64,000 bases of DNA from Pascua guehoae. Lineage: Eukaryota > Basidiomycota > Tremellomycetes > Trichosporonales > Trichosporonaceae. How positions within the stretch are numbered: the stretch's first letter is position 1; every line of letters starts with the position of its first letter. Location: assembly GCA_001600415.1 (NCBI GenBank), contig BCJX01000017.1:96514-160513 (forward strand), written 5' to 3'. The position numbers were made by a program, and so were the translations under genes. Shown in pieces: positions 12,279 through 24,256 of the stretch. The notes beneath the pieces are model-generated. The model had not been told where the DNA came from and searched no databases. It saw nothing but the letters and a program-made list of their open reading frames with translations.

Positions 12279-14051
12279 ATGCCCGTGTTCGCCTCGTCGT
12301 CTACCATCCCGGCCGTCGCCTCTGTCGCGCCCACACTTGCAATACCACCAGGAGTTGGACCCGCATTCCCATCTGCACCCACCCCTCCACTTGCCACCCC
12401 AGCCACAGAATACCCACCGGCAAGCAGCAGCAGCAGCAGCCGAATTGGTCCTACAGCACCATCAACCAGTACACTCCCAGTCGCCGTCGCCGATCCAAGC
12501 ACACCTTGGGGACCACGCTTCTTCCTCGCCGACCTCGACGCCGCCACACCAGGTCTCTCACCACCGCAATCTCTCCCATTTGCTTCGCCCGGCTATACAC
12601 GCTGCTCGGTGAGTAGATACGCTTGGCGGGTGTTTTACACGCAAAAGAAACGCCCCCAAATCATAGACAATGGCTTTCTTCCATCGCATCGCGAAAACTA
12701 ATACGCCACAGTCTGAACCCCCTGCTCCCCAATCTGAAATGACGACGCGCGCAACCCACAGCCGCAGCCGCAGTGCATCGCGCACACCGAGCTTGCCTCC
12801 GAACGACAGCCGCACAGACCTCAAATCGCTGCCAGTCACTGTGAGTATGGTGACGACGCGTGGACGATGGGAGCGGGGAGTTTGGAGTGCGATGGGGGGA
12901 GGGGGGGGGTTTGCACGAGTGGGTGGTTGGGGTGGATGGGTGTGGTGGCATGTGCGCGATTTCGGACCAGTTCTGTGGACCCTTGCCGATCGCAGGGACC
13001 AGCCAGCGCCCTCGGACCCAGGGCGTGGTCGGTCTAGACTCTGTGTGTGCAGAGAGAGACACAAACTGGATCGACTCCGAAAAAATCAATTCCCCCCACC
13101 CCCCACGCCACTTCCCTGGCCCAGACTCTGGTGCTGTGGCGTGTGGCGTTTTTGCCAATGTTGGTCGGCAGATGCGTGCGTGTGCATGTGTACATGTGTG
13201 TGTGTGTGTACGCGTCGGTGCGTGCGCGCATACATACATACATACACGTGCATGTGTGTCGTATGTCGTTGTGCTGGCGAGACCTGTTCCATGGATCCCA
13301 TCTCGGGTTCATGTAGCCTAGCACAGACAGACGTAGACATTGCCACAAGGCACGCGGCATACGTCTACACATCTTTATCCCACCCACCCCAGGCCTCGCC
13401 TCCCTCGCATACCTCGCACGTCATTGTGAATCATTGCGTGTCATTGCTAACCCGCAGCCAAAAGTCGAGCCTGCCCAGGCCCCGCCATTTCTGCCAGCAG
13501 AGGACTCGCTCTCGGTCTCTTCAGAAACGTCGGCCCCAACGTCGCCGTGCCACCGCCCCCTCCCCCTCCCTTTGGCCACGCCCGATCTGCCTCTGGGCAA
13601 CGTTGCGTCTGCAACAGGCGCCGTGCGAGTGCCCCATGGTCGCGCCCATGCGCCAAGATTGCGCAAGGACCCGGCCGTCGCCGCCGCCCCGCCAGTGGCG
13701 TCGTTAGGACCGTCGTTTGCGCCCCGGCACGCGGCGGGACCGTACGGGATGCACATGCACGAGCACGAACACGACTTTTTGGGCATGGACGGCCTGTACG
13801 GGATGCGCAGCTTGCACCACCCCTTGCGGTCGACGCAGTACTCTGACCTGTTCCTCCTCGAGCCGCACGAGTACGACTCGATCACGGACGGCGAGCTCGT
13901 GCGCCTCTACGACCGCGGAGTGATTGACGGCCGTGTTCTCGAGCAGATTGTCGATGCGAGCATTCGCATCCAGCGCGCGTGCACCGATGCCGATCGGGCA
14001 GTGAGCATCAAGACGCGCCGTGCAATGATCCGCCACGCCCTCGAGGAATAG
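12279..14051 (+). CDS. orphan 350-aa protein with S/P/A-rich N-terminal half
   Basis: Three exons (12279-12608, 12712-12840, 13458-14051) join in frame into 350 aa. The N-terminal 200 residues are low-complexity S/P/A/T, with a short S-R-S repeat in exon 2. A His/Met-rich patch (MHMHEHEHD) precedes an ordered, acidic and helical-looking C-terminal domain of about 100 residues containing YSDLFLLEPHEYDSITDGEL and ending at HALEE. I do not recognise the family. Continuity of the frame across two clean GT...AG introns and the strong change of composition in exon 3 support a real gene. Intron 2 is 617 nt, over ten times the local norm, and carries TG/TAC microsatellites. The leader is rich in CAC and ACC. 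Confidence 0.7.
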
Positions 14052-15059
14052 AGCGTGCGCAGAGAACAATGTTCGGACCGACGACGAGCCGGGCCCTGGG
14101 TACACCGACCCCGGCCGGACCCCGGCCCGATCCCAGTCTCACACCATGGCGCCCGCTCTGGCTTCTGAGCAAGAAGGCTTGTTCTGGAGCGGCGAGTCTG
14201 GACCCCGTCCGAATCTGGATCTGAATCTCAATACCCTTCTTGTGCTTCTCACTCGACCCACTGTGCAACCGTCGCGATCCACACCCCACAGCCCCGCCCC
14301 GCCCAACAGGACAATATATCGCTGCCCAGCCGGTGCCAATACACGACCCCTCTGCCCCCCTGGCGCTGCGACAGCCTAGACGACGACACACGACCGCTGA
14401 GCGGCCCCCATGACGATGCTACGAAACCCAGAGACATTGTTTACCACCTTGTACATACTCGTAACGCAACCCTGGATATGCCACTGTAAATGGCCACTGT
14501 TAGTCGAGGTCGTAAGCGAGATGCTTATGATTTGGGGGTGATTGTCTACGTGCACTGGACCATGCCAGCTTCTGCTTGTTGCAGTCTGGCGATTGAAATG
14601 GTTTGGATTTGGGGGTGGGATAGTGCACTGGGCCATGGGCCACTGACATCTGGACCGGGGCCCAAGGCCTCGGAAGTCGGGGCCTCGTAATCTTGTCCAC
14701 GTGCACTGGACCACGAGTGGCCGAGTGGGCGAGTGGCCATAGTGGAGTTTGTCACCAGTTGACAGCCAAGCGTCAAGGTGTGTGGCTGGCTATATGCGTG
14801 CGCAACAGTATTTTGCTTCAATCTTGGGGGGGATGGTTTGGATTATCAGAGATTGGACTGGGCAGGGACCTCGAGACCTCGCAACCTTGACCGTGCTCCA
14901 ACCACGAGTACCGGTACATGAGTCGAGTGGAGCTGGTCGTCAAATGAGGTGCGTGGCATTACAGCAACTCGGAAGCGCATTGGGTGAGTTACGAGCTGAG
15001 CTATGAACTGCCTATGGGCGACGAGCACGAGCGATAAGTACGAGCGACAGCGACAGCGA

Positions 15060-15122
15060 TAGCGACGAGCACGAGTACGAGCACGAGTACGAGTACGAGC
15101 ACGAGCATGAGCACAAGCGACG
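15060..15122. repeat. (ACGAGY)n hexanucleotide repeat
   Basis: About ten degenerate copies of acgagc/acgagt. One frame would encode an alternating Ser-rich or Arg-rich peptide, but no gene context surrounds it. Confidence 0.85.
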
Positions 15123-16320
15123 AGCATAAACAAAACAAAACACTATGTGACCAGGTAAATTGCCACACTCGCCCGTGGCTGAGTATAGCCCACCCCGGCC
15201 AAAAACAGCCCGCGGCCCACGGCCCACGGCCCAACAGTCCAACACACCCAAGCCCAACAGCCCAACAGCCCAAGAGCACCAGCACCAGCACCAGCACCAT
15301 GCAAGCCATAACTGCCCAACCCAAGTGACCAAGTGATCGAGTGATCAAGTGATGGCCATCCTGCACACTTTGTCACGGAAACGGTGGCCACGCAACACGC
15401 GCTTACCGAGGCACACTGTTTCCGATTTCCGCAGCGCGCGCAGCGGGCCCGCATTTGCGGCAGCAGGCTGGGTTAGGGCGGATGGGGGGGGGGGGGTCGG
15501 CGTGGCTCTGATGGGCGTGTGCATGTGTGTGCATGTGCATGTGCATTGTCACGCACACGCGCACGCACATGACGACGAGGACAAGTGTACGAGCACAGCG
15601 AGAGACGACGAGCGAGGGGCGTAAGGATCAAGGCGGAGAAGGGCAAGCACCGTCCGCACACACGGAGAAAAGATAAACGGGGTGTGTGTCACATCAGGGG
15701 TCTGGGTGCAAGGTTGGCTTGTCACTCTGGCTGGCGGCTGGCGGCTGGCGGCTGCGGGTGTGGCTGCGGGTGTGGATGTGGGTGAGGGAGGGTTGTAAAC
15801 TTTGGATAAAGGTGGCGCCGAGTGTGCCAGGAAAGGGTAAAGGGTGTTGGGGTGTGCAAGGGCTGGCTTGTGGCGGAGAAAACGGGGTAGGGACACGGAC
15901 GCGGGTGACTGCCTGCAGTCGTGTATCACGAGGCGGCCGGGGTGGATGAGGCAGGTAGCAGGTACAGTACAGAAGCAGGTGGCAGACGACTGGAGATGCA
16001 CACAGTTTGGGCACGTTGGGGGGCATCGTCTCATCGGGGTCAGCCTTCATGGGGGGGGGGGAGGTAGGGGCAGGATGAACAAGATTAAGCCTTTGCCCCT
16101 GCCCTGCACGTCTGAGCTTGGCGTTACCGTATGCCCGAGTCGTCGTTATCCCTCCGAGCTGGCCGCTGGAATCGGCGCGGCGGGTGCGTGCGTGGGGTGG
16201 TGGTGGTGCCGAGGAACCAGGGGGAGTGGTAGCGTTGCAAGTCGTGTGGCAGTGATCGCCGCAACCTGTGCATTGTGGATTGTGCAACTGGTCGTGTGCA
16301 CTGTTGTGCTGTCGTTCGAC

Positions 16321-16353
16321 GCAGATCAGTACTACTGTAGACTACTGATCTGC
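16321..16353. repeat. inverted repeat, 11-bp arms, 11-nt loop
   Basis: GCAGATCAGTA at 16321-16331 is matched exactly by its reverse complement TACTGATCTGC at 16343-16353. The loop (ctactgtagac) is itself partly self-complementary. There is no T-run after it and no adjacent gene end. Confidence 0.8.
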
Positions 16354-16990
16354 AGTGTGCATGCATGTCTTGTGATGGACAGGCACGGTGCCATCGGTGC
16401 TTGGCGTGTAGCTGCAGTGCTGCTGCATGTGTAGGTCGCATCGTGGGCATGGATCCGGGGGCTTGGACAGGCCACATCCCTTCTGGTCCATAATGAGCAC
16501 CAATGTCTCCGAGCCTCGCTCCTCTTTCCGATGCCAAGAGCGCCGCCATCCATCATCTTGCAAACAGTGGTCCTGGCCGCTCGTACGTCTCTGAGCACTC
16601 GGACGTATCCTGGGCCTTGCACGCTCGGCCACCATCTGGTCGTCCTAGTCACAGCACTTGTCACTCCAATATCGATAATGTTCACTCTCCAATAGCATGC
16701 CCTACTCCCCGCTGCATTCATTCCTCGACAGGCTCGCTGCTCTGTGGGCTCATGGTACTATCCGCGCTGAATCCACGAGCGCGCCTTGGTGCGCATCCTG
16801 GCATCCTGGCATCGTCTGCATCAGAGGCCTGCCCCACTCCCGACCTCTCGCATAGTGTCGCATCGCGTCCCATCTTCTCGACACCCTTCCATTCATCTGC
16901 TCGTTCACACCCTCCATAGACTCCCATGCACATCCCTCCCCTCATACGCCAACCCCCCCACACCCCTACTCGCACCGCCCCGCCCGCCCC

Positions 16991-18851
16991 CTACTCCTCG
17001 CCCACGAGCTCGCGCGCCCGCCTCGCCTCCTCAAACAACGCATCCACCTCGTCGCCCTCCCCCCACCCCATCTCCTTGGCCCACTCCTCCTCGCCCTCCG
17101 ACTCGTCGTCGCTCGCCGTGGTGGCGGGGACGGGGATCTGGCGTGACGCCGAGAGGACAGCGGTCGCGAGGCGCGTGTTGGACGTCGAGATCATGGACGA
17201 CGCGGCGCGGCGCCCGGGCGCGCGTGCTGGTTGTGTCGAGGATTGGGCCGAGGGTTGTGGCTGGGGCTGGGGCTGGGGTTGGGCGTTCGGGGTCAGTGAG
17301 GCCCGAGTCGGTGTGCTTGCGCTCTCTGTCTGGGTCTGTGTCTCTCGCTCCACCCCAGCGCCGGCGATGGGCGCACCGCGAGGCGCAGCGGTATGGCCTC
17401 CGGCAGACGGGGGCGCGGGGCGTCCCGCGGGCGTGGCGCGCTCGACGATGGTGAGGTTTGCAATCAGGTCGGCTATGGGGTGTGCGCCGGGCGCGGCTGT
17501 GGCCATGTCAGCTGCTGCTTCGGCAACCTTGGAGTGATCGGGGACGCGCGCCGACGATGTCTGGGGGACGCGGGCGTGGTCCGAATCGGTGCGGGCGGTG
17601 GGGGGTGTGGTGTTGGGCGGGGTGTTGGGTTTGGGTGGGCTGGAGGGTACGTTGGGTGTCGCATCTGGAGCAGGGCTGCCTGCTGGGGCTGGGGCTGGAG
17701 TTGAGGACGGTGCGCAGTCAGTGTTGCCAGCGGGTGCGGTGCTTGCTGTGGGAACGGGTGCGGGTTCGGCCGCTGCGGTCGCCGGGGGATCCGTCGGTGC
17801 GGTCTCGCGGTCGCGGCGTGGGGCTGTAGCGTTCCCTGGTGGGCTGGCAACCTTTGTCGCCCCCGACGCCATCGGGGTTCTTCCGGTAGCCGCGGCCGCG
17901 CCCGGTGGTGCTCCCCCGCGCGTAGGTGCCGCTTCAGAGGCCACCGACAATGGTTGCACTCCCGTAGCCTGCCCCGACACCTCCGGCACGCCCTCGAGCC
18001 CCTTGACCTCTGTACACCGGACGAGCTTGTCGCCACGCCTCCCGTCCCAGCGCACGTCGCCGCGCCGTTCCAGGTCCTCGAGGAGCTCGAGGCGCTCGAC
18101 GCGCCCGCGGATCCACGCCGCCTGCGTGCCGAGGCGCGCCGCAACCCAGCCCGACCGCGCGGCACACTTTGGCGAGCAGAAGCGCTCGTGCGCATTGTCC
18201 GAACGCTCGGTGATGCTCCGCGCGCGCGACGAGATGATGAAGCGCTTGCCCGAGCGGTAGGCCGCAGTAGGCGCGTTGGGGCAGAGGGGGTACGCGCAGA
18301 GGTGGTTTAGGTGGCGTTCGTGCTCGATCTCGAGGTATTGCGACGCGTGGATGTAGGAGAGCTGGGGTTAGTGGGTTGGAGTGGGGTGGGGTGGGAGGGT
18401 GGGGGGAAGGTTGGGGGAGAGGGTGGTTTGGGGAGTCAAGGGCATGGCGAGGTAAGTCCAGCTGAGGCAGGGGATGAGTTGGAGGCATCATAGGAATACA
18501 GTCATGCCTGGATTCCAGGTTGCCACCTCATCTTTGCCCAGCTCACAACTTTGCACACCATCCCACCTCGCCGTATGGGGCCACGCGGGCACGACTGCGG
18601 CACCACGCACACTACGGCCCACTCACCGCACGCTGAAACTGGTCTTCCGTGAGCACCTCCTCCATCATCTTATCCATCCACTTGTCTGCGCGGCGGGCGA
18701 GTTCCATGCGCCGCGCCGCCGCGCGCTGGAGGTCGGTGACGGTCGAGTCGGCCGCGGTGCTGGTCCGCGCAGCACCGGGCGGTCTGGCCTCGACGACGCG
18801 GAGGGCGGCCGTGCGCCGCGGCGGGGACCGTGAGGGACCCGCTGTGCTCAT
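16991..18851 (-). CDS. RTR1: RTR1/RPAP2-family RNA polymerase II CTD phosphatase
   Basis: Two exons (18851-18627 and 18361-16991) give 531 aa. After a Pro/Arg-rich start and a helical stretch (EEVLTEDQFQRA), residues of about 76-160 hold the RTR1 signature: YLEIEHERHLNHLCAYPLC, then ITERSDNAHERFCSPKC. The zinc ligands C97, C102, C137 and C141 follow the C-x4-C ... C-x3-C pattern of RPAP2/Rtr1. In that family the domain removes phosphate from Ser5 of the polymerase II C-terminal repeats and shuttles with the polymerase. The remaining 350 residues are A/P/T-rich and disordered, with an acidic tail (EGEEEWAKEM); yeast Rtr1 is only about 226 aa, so this is a long basidiomycete-type version. The 265-nt intron is longer than usual here. 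Confidence 0.88.
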
Positions 18852-19200
18852 CGGTGCGGGTGTGGGTGGGTGTTGAAGAGGTTGGGTTTGGGGTGGATGG
18901 AACGTTGGTGATTTATTGACGAAATGGGTCCAGGGTGGTGGGGGTGGGTGGAAAGTGACTGTGGGCGGCGAATGGGTGCGTCTTGCGTCATCGCGCGTGT
19001 GGAAAGAGTTGGCACTTGTGGTGCACCTGTAACACCTGCACACCTGTCCACCTGTACACCTAGCTGCCAGCCTGCATGGCCGTCAGGCAGCCACTCTTAC
19101 CAGCTGGCATTCACGACAAGTCTATTGCGCACTGTGCATCCGTGCATACTGTGCATCCTGCATCCTACGCCCTACGCTACACTACATATCCGCTGCGATT
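18852..19200. promoter_or_regulatory. spacer: RTR1 upstream region and thiolase 3' flank
   Basis: This 349-bp gap must hold the promoter of the RTR1-like gene and the terminator of the thiolase. It contains repeated cacctgt words (about 19023-19060) but no motif I can name. Confidence 0.4.
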
Positions 19201-20732
19201 CTACAACTTTGCGTCTCCCTGCTCGCTGACAAAGAGGCCGGCGACACCAAAGCCGGTGCCCGCACACATCGAGGTGACGAGGAGCTTTGCGCCCGTGCGC
19301 TTTGCCTCTGCGAGGCCCGTGGCGACCTGGCGTGCGCCGGTGGCGCCGAGGGGGTGTCCGAGGGCGATGGCGCCGCCGTTAGGGTTGAGCTTTTCGGCAG
19401 GGATGCCAATGTCCTCTGCGCAAAAGACGGCCTGGCCCGCAAACGCCTCGTTGATTTCGAAAATGTCCACGTCGGCAACACGCACGCCCGCGCCGGCGAG
19501 GAGCTTGGGGATGGCCGCTGCGGGCCCCACACCCATGATGCGCGGGGGCACGCCGGTGGAGAGGACACGCACGACCTTTGCCACAATCGGCAGGCCGAGG
19601 CGCTCGGCCACGCTGCGGCGCGCGAGCACGACCGCCGCCGCGCCGTCCGTCAGCTGGCTCGCGTTGCCCGCCGTCGTCGTCCCGTCCGCCTTGAACGCGG
19701 GCTTGACCTTGGCCAGCGACTCGGGCGTCACGCCGTACCGCGGGCAGTCGTCGCGTGTCACCGTCTTGCCCCCGACTGTCACGGGGACAATTTCGCTCTC
19801 GAACCGGCCCGCCTTTTGCGCCGCCTCGGCCCGGTTGAACGAGCGCGCCGCAAAGGCGTCCTGCTTTTCGCGCGAGATGCGGTTGCTGCGGGGTTAGTTG
19901 GAGCATTCCAGGCTGGCATCGGGCGCGACTGCAGAACCACGTCTGTTGAGACAGCTCGGGTTACGTCCACACAACTAGACAGCATGGATCATGTAGAGCA
20001 GCTCTTACTCACTCCTCGACAACATTTTCGTTGGTGATGCCCATGGGAATGAGGCAGTCCTTTGCGACTGGGCGTCAGCTAAACACCACCCGCTCCGCCC
20101 ACTCCGCCCCCAGTGACCTCCCCACTTACGCTCGTGGCTCATGACCTCGTCCGACGTGGGGTGATCCAGCGGTGTGCGGTTATAGTGGTGCGTCATGCTC
20201 TCGACGCCCGCGGCAATACCGATATCGATATCCCCAGCGCGGATCTCGTTGGCAATCGTCCAGATGGCCTGGAGCGAGCTCGAGCACTGGCGGTTCACCG
20301 TCGACAGCGACGTCTCGTAGGGAATGCCCGCGTGCAGCGCCGCCATGCGCGAGATGGACGCGCCGCCGCGGGGCGTGCGGACCGTCCCCACCTGAATGTC
20401 CTCGATGAGCTTGGGGTCGATGCGCGCCGCGCCCATCGCGCCCTTGAAGACGGCAGAGAGCATGTCCTCGACGCGCGCGGTCGCCAGCGCGCCCTTGCCC
20501 GCCTTGCACATGGGCGTGCGCTTGGCCGCGACTGGGGTTAGCGGGGTCCATGTGGGTGTGGGAAAGCCGCCAAGGGGGCGGCGGGGATGAGGGAAAAGGG
20601 AGCGACAGGTGCAGGTCTGCCTACAGCCACAGTAGCAGCTTGCAGCTGTACCGCCGGTGCCCCGTTCCGGCTCCACTCACGGATCACAACGTCGTCCGGG
20701 TCCTTGCGGAGCAGAGCCTGCTTGCCAGCCAT
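19201..20732 (-). CDS. POT1: peroxisomal 3-ketoacyl-CoA thiolase (acetyl-CoA acyltransferase)
   Basis: Four exons (20732-20681, 20531-20130, 20067-20013, 19885-19201) give 397 aa. It cleaves 3-ketoacyl-CoA with CoA in the last step of beta-oxidation. The nucleophile C100 lies in VNRQCSSSLQA, the catalytic histidine in NPNGGAIALGHPLGATGARQ and the second cysteine in SMCAGTGFGVAG. The middle matches the ACAA1/POT1 branch (DCLIPMGITNENV, FEINEAFAGQ) rather than cytosolic acetyl-CoA acetyltransferase. Only 17 residues precede the catalytic fold and none form a PTS2 nonapeptide. The C-terminus is GDAKL, and AKL fits the PTS1 consensus. Most thiolases of this branch enter peroxisomes by PTS2, so the targeting looks switched. 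The start ATG is the only one in frame before the first donor. Confidence 0.93.
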
Positions 20733-22101
20733 CGTGGTCGTGTCGTCGAGTGTCGTGGGTACGGTTCGTCTTTTAGTCCGAGGAAAAGCGCGTGCTGTGC
20801 GGCGCTGTTGAACAAGGTGGGAATGGATAACGTCTACATGCCGCTTTGCAAGTTTCAAGCTATATGAACAGCGCCGCTCCCATGTTGGCCGCTTGTGCTT
20901 GCCTGTGTGGGGAGGGGGGCCAAAGCCGAAACCCGGTTGCCGGCGTCGCCACTGCCGGGAGGTCTGGATATGGTCGGACATGGCCGGCGGATGTCCGTGC
21001 CCCGTACGTACCACACTCACGGCCGCGGACGAGGGACTCTACATCCACAACCAGTGGGTGCTTTTTTGCTGCTTGGTCTTGTCTAGACGTCTAGACATGG
21101 TGTGCTTGGTCTGCCGAGCATGCGGCCAAAGACAGCGAGTTGGCCGTGGTGCAGAGGTAGTCTCGGTGAGCGTCCAGCTTTGCGGCCAGGGAGATTTGAT
21201 AGAAAAAGCCAAGGCGTGGCACAAAAACGCTGGCGGTCTATCCGTCCACTGTTCGCAACTGGTCAAACTGGGCAGCAAGGAGTGTGCTATGGCATATATA
21301 TGCAGCATCCAGCACATTTGTTCCCCAGACATTGTGCACTTTCACAGTTGGACCAACGACGCGAGGTGCGTAGACAGCAAATGTATAGGCCAAAAATCAG
21401 TGCCAACGGCGTTGCTTGTCTGCAATTGTCTGTCTGCTGGCAACCGAAACCATGGCCAACGTATTACGTATGCATACCCGCTAGACCTTCGGCTGCTACG
21501 CATCTCCTGATGGGCTTGATGCTTACTCTCTCCATCCAGCAATGGCATGCTACCAACCACCCAGCATCGAGCGCTCTCCTCACCCACCCATGGCCACCCA
21601 CCCACTCGCAACTCGCACACACAGACTCAACTGACCCACTCGCATTCACACATACTATTCACACCACTCACTCATTCACATTCACACCCGCTCAACAGAC
21701 GCCCACGCGCAACAAACACTCAACAGACGTCGTACGCCCCACGTACACTCAACCGTGCCAAACAATCTGTGCCATACGATCTGCATGGATGGTGCAAGAC
21801 TAGAGAATGCGTCAGTGTGTAGAGTTTTCTACTACGACTTCCTCCTCTGCGGTGCTACGCCTTCACCCGCGGAGATTCTTCTGCTCCTCGCCCGGCGCGC
21901 TCTCTCTCTCTCTCCCTCCACTCGCGCGCCACTTTCACGCCCCCATTCTGCTGCCACTCGGTGTGTCCCCGAGATAGCCAGCTATACTCGCTCTCCTCTC
22001 CTCAGGCTCGGCCGAGTTTTTGCTTCCGACCAAGGTCATGTTCCTTGACCAGCGCGTGCTCTGGCCGAGGCACCTCGCTCCCTGTCGCCGTCATGGACAG
22101 C
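20733..22101. other. intergenic between thiolase promoter and SEC61 3' end
   Basis: Nearly 1.4 kb with no convincing coding exon. The left part is the thiolase promoter. Around 21580-21720 the plus strand is rich in CAC and CAA words, and 21880-21960 is C/T-rich with a CT dinucleotide run. These resemble leader sequences of this genome, but no exon follows them on the plus strand. Confidence 0.5.
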
Positions 22102-23708
22102 TTAGAAGACTGGGTTGTCAGTGGAATGAACTCTACGCGCACACGAGACACTCACGGAGGTCGCCAAAGCCGGCGGCGTCCATTCCGGCGTTCTCCTTGA
22201 CCGAGAGCTCAAAGTAGCCGTAGATGATGGTGACGGCCATGAGGATACCGGTGCCCGAGCCGAGGGCGCCCATCATGTCGGCGGCAAACGAGAGGAGACC
22301 GAGGGTGGCACCGCCAAAGGCGGCGGCGGTGGGAATGACACGCTTGAGCTCCTTGTAGATGGAGGCGTCGCGGTGGCCGGCGAGGGTCATGCTCTGGTCC
22401 TTGAGCTGCTTTGCAACGTCGCGGGGGCCCGAGCCCGAGACCTCGATCCAAGTCTTGGAGAACATTGCGCAGGCCGTGACGATAAAGGCGAGGTAGACGA
22501 CAGTGTGGAAGGGGTCGCCGAGGGCGGCCTTGATGTTGTGCGGGGCCGAGAGATAGTACGAGATACCCGAGACGGCCGAGAGCTGGGGCGAGTCCTCGAG
22601 GGGCTCCCAGACACCGAGGAGGCGGACGAGGAGGTTTTCAGGGAAGCGCTTTGAGAGCATCTGCGAGACGAGGAAAATGTTGGAAGTGAGAGCCGACTCG
22701 AGCATGATGGGCATGTTGGACGTGTAAAAGAGCTTGATGGGGTAGGTGGCACGCTGGCCGCGCATCTTGGACGACTTGATGGGAATCTCGACACGGAAGC
22801 CCTGGAGGTAGATGACGACGGCAAAGACGACGGCCGTGGCGAGCAGGTTCATCATGTTGGGGAGACGCTCGCGGTAGAATGCCTCCTTGAGGGCACGCGT
22901 CTTGTCGTTCCAGGTGAACAAGAGGTGGAAGAGGGCGATAACGGCACCCTCAAACTCTGGGCCGCGACCCGTGTTGACAGTGTTGGGCGAAAAGGCCTTC
23001 CAGACAATCGACTCGCAAATGTTGGTAGCGATAAAGAGCGAGATACCGGAACCAAGACCGTAGCCCTTTGTGAGGAGCTCGTCGAGGAGAATGACAATGA
23101 GCGACGCAGCGACAAGCTGGAGAATGAGAAGGAGACAGACACCCGCACCGAGCGACGACGGCTGGCCGTACATGCCCGTGAGTACGTAGACGGTAGCCTG
23201 GCCGAGAGCAATAATGAGCGCAAACAGCTTCTGCGCCGCACCAAACAGCGCGCGGTCGTCCTTGAGGCTGTAGTCGATTTCGAGCAGCTGCGCGCCCGCC
23301 AGGAGCTGCATAATCATGCCAGAGGTCACGACGGGCGTCACACCCAGCTCCATGAGCGTGCCGCGGTTGGACGCGAGAATCGCACGCAGCCAGTAGAGCG
23401 GGTCAGACGAGTCGGACGACATGATGCCGTAGAGTGGGACCTGGGCCATGACGAGGAAAATAAGGAGCGCAGTAGCCGTCCACAGCACCTTGTGCTGGAA
23501 GGTGACCTGCACGTTGTTAGATGTGCGGCGAGGTGACGGGGTCCATCCACTAGACTCACCTTGCGCTCAGGAGCAGTCACCTCGGGGAGGATGCTCATGA
23601 ACGGGCGGACAAGTTCGAGAAGTCGGACTGGAAGCATGTCAGTGGGTGTGCGGTGTGGTGTGGTCACGCGTGTCGCGTGCGGAAAAAGACCTAAGACGTA
23701 CAACCCAT
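22102..23708 (-). CDS. SEC61: Sec61 translocon alpha subunit
   Basis: Four exons (23708-23702, 23627-23560, 23506-22156, 22109-22102) give 477 aa; the first exon is 7 nt and the last 8 nt. It forms the protein-conducting channel of the endoplasmic reticulum. The start, LRPF-type helix then [19 protein letters not shown], and the plug region [20 protein letters not shown] are near-diagnostic of Sec61 alpha, and about ten membrane helices follow. The terminal exon supplies LLF-stop, the same end as animal Sec61 alpha, which confirms the 46-nt last intron. The gene faces away from DUS3 across a 548-bp shared upstream region. Confidence 0.97.
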
Positions 23709-24256
23709 TTTGGCCAGTGATGACGGGGGGGTCAGAGGCCGTGCCGGAGAGGAGAATAGTCCTTGGTGTGTTGAACAAGGACGACGACTTGAAAAGGAGA
23801 GGATAGAGGTGAGGAGTGGTGGTGGTGGTCGGTTGGTCGGACGGAGATGTGGGGGTTGGGGGGGTGGGTATTCAAAGAGATTGCTGGCTGGCTTGGTACG
23901 TGGTGGGACGTGGCGTGGCTGCCACTGTACAGGGAAGGAGGGAGTTACACGCCGCCGCGTTGGATCTGGCACCGAACCGCATGGCCGCATGGCCGTCCAG
24001 CCCAGCCCAGGAAGCAAGCAAGCAAGGCCAACCAGAGGGCCCGTGTGTGGACGTGTGTGGACGTGGCCGGCCCGAACGGACACGCTGGCAATTAGGAACC
24101 CACCCCCTGCCCAAATTACGTAACCTGCTTGCCCCGATTTTGTTGCCATGAGGGCCCCACTGTGTGGCCACTGGCAAAAGTTCGCGCCCGTCGACAGTCA
24201 CTCGCCCAATTGCCCGCCCGACATTGCCCTGCTACTAGACTTCTGTATCATTCACC
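23709..24256. promoter_or_regulatory. divergent promoter SEC61 / DUS3
   Basis: The two start codons face away from each other across 548 bp. The sequence next to SEC61 is rich in CACC/GGTG words and the centre has no open frame of note. No TATA box or named operator is evident. Confidence 0.5.

Larger units (their letters stand above)
14052..16990. other. intergenic, repeat-rich, no gene seen
   Basis: Nearly 3 kb between the orphan gene (+) and the 3' end of the RTR1-like gene (-). It holds a hexanucleotide array near 15060, CCAGCA and GGCTGGC short repeats, poly-G runs near 15486 and 16051, and a hairpin at 16321-16353. Open frames are short and unrelated to known families. Confidence 0.6.

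Noticed and set aside
17473..18195. 240-codon frame on the minus strand, rich in R and P
   Set aside because: Alternative frame of the RTR1 exon; composition is that of shifted GC-rich codons, and the RTR1 signature lies in the other frame.
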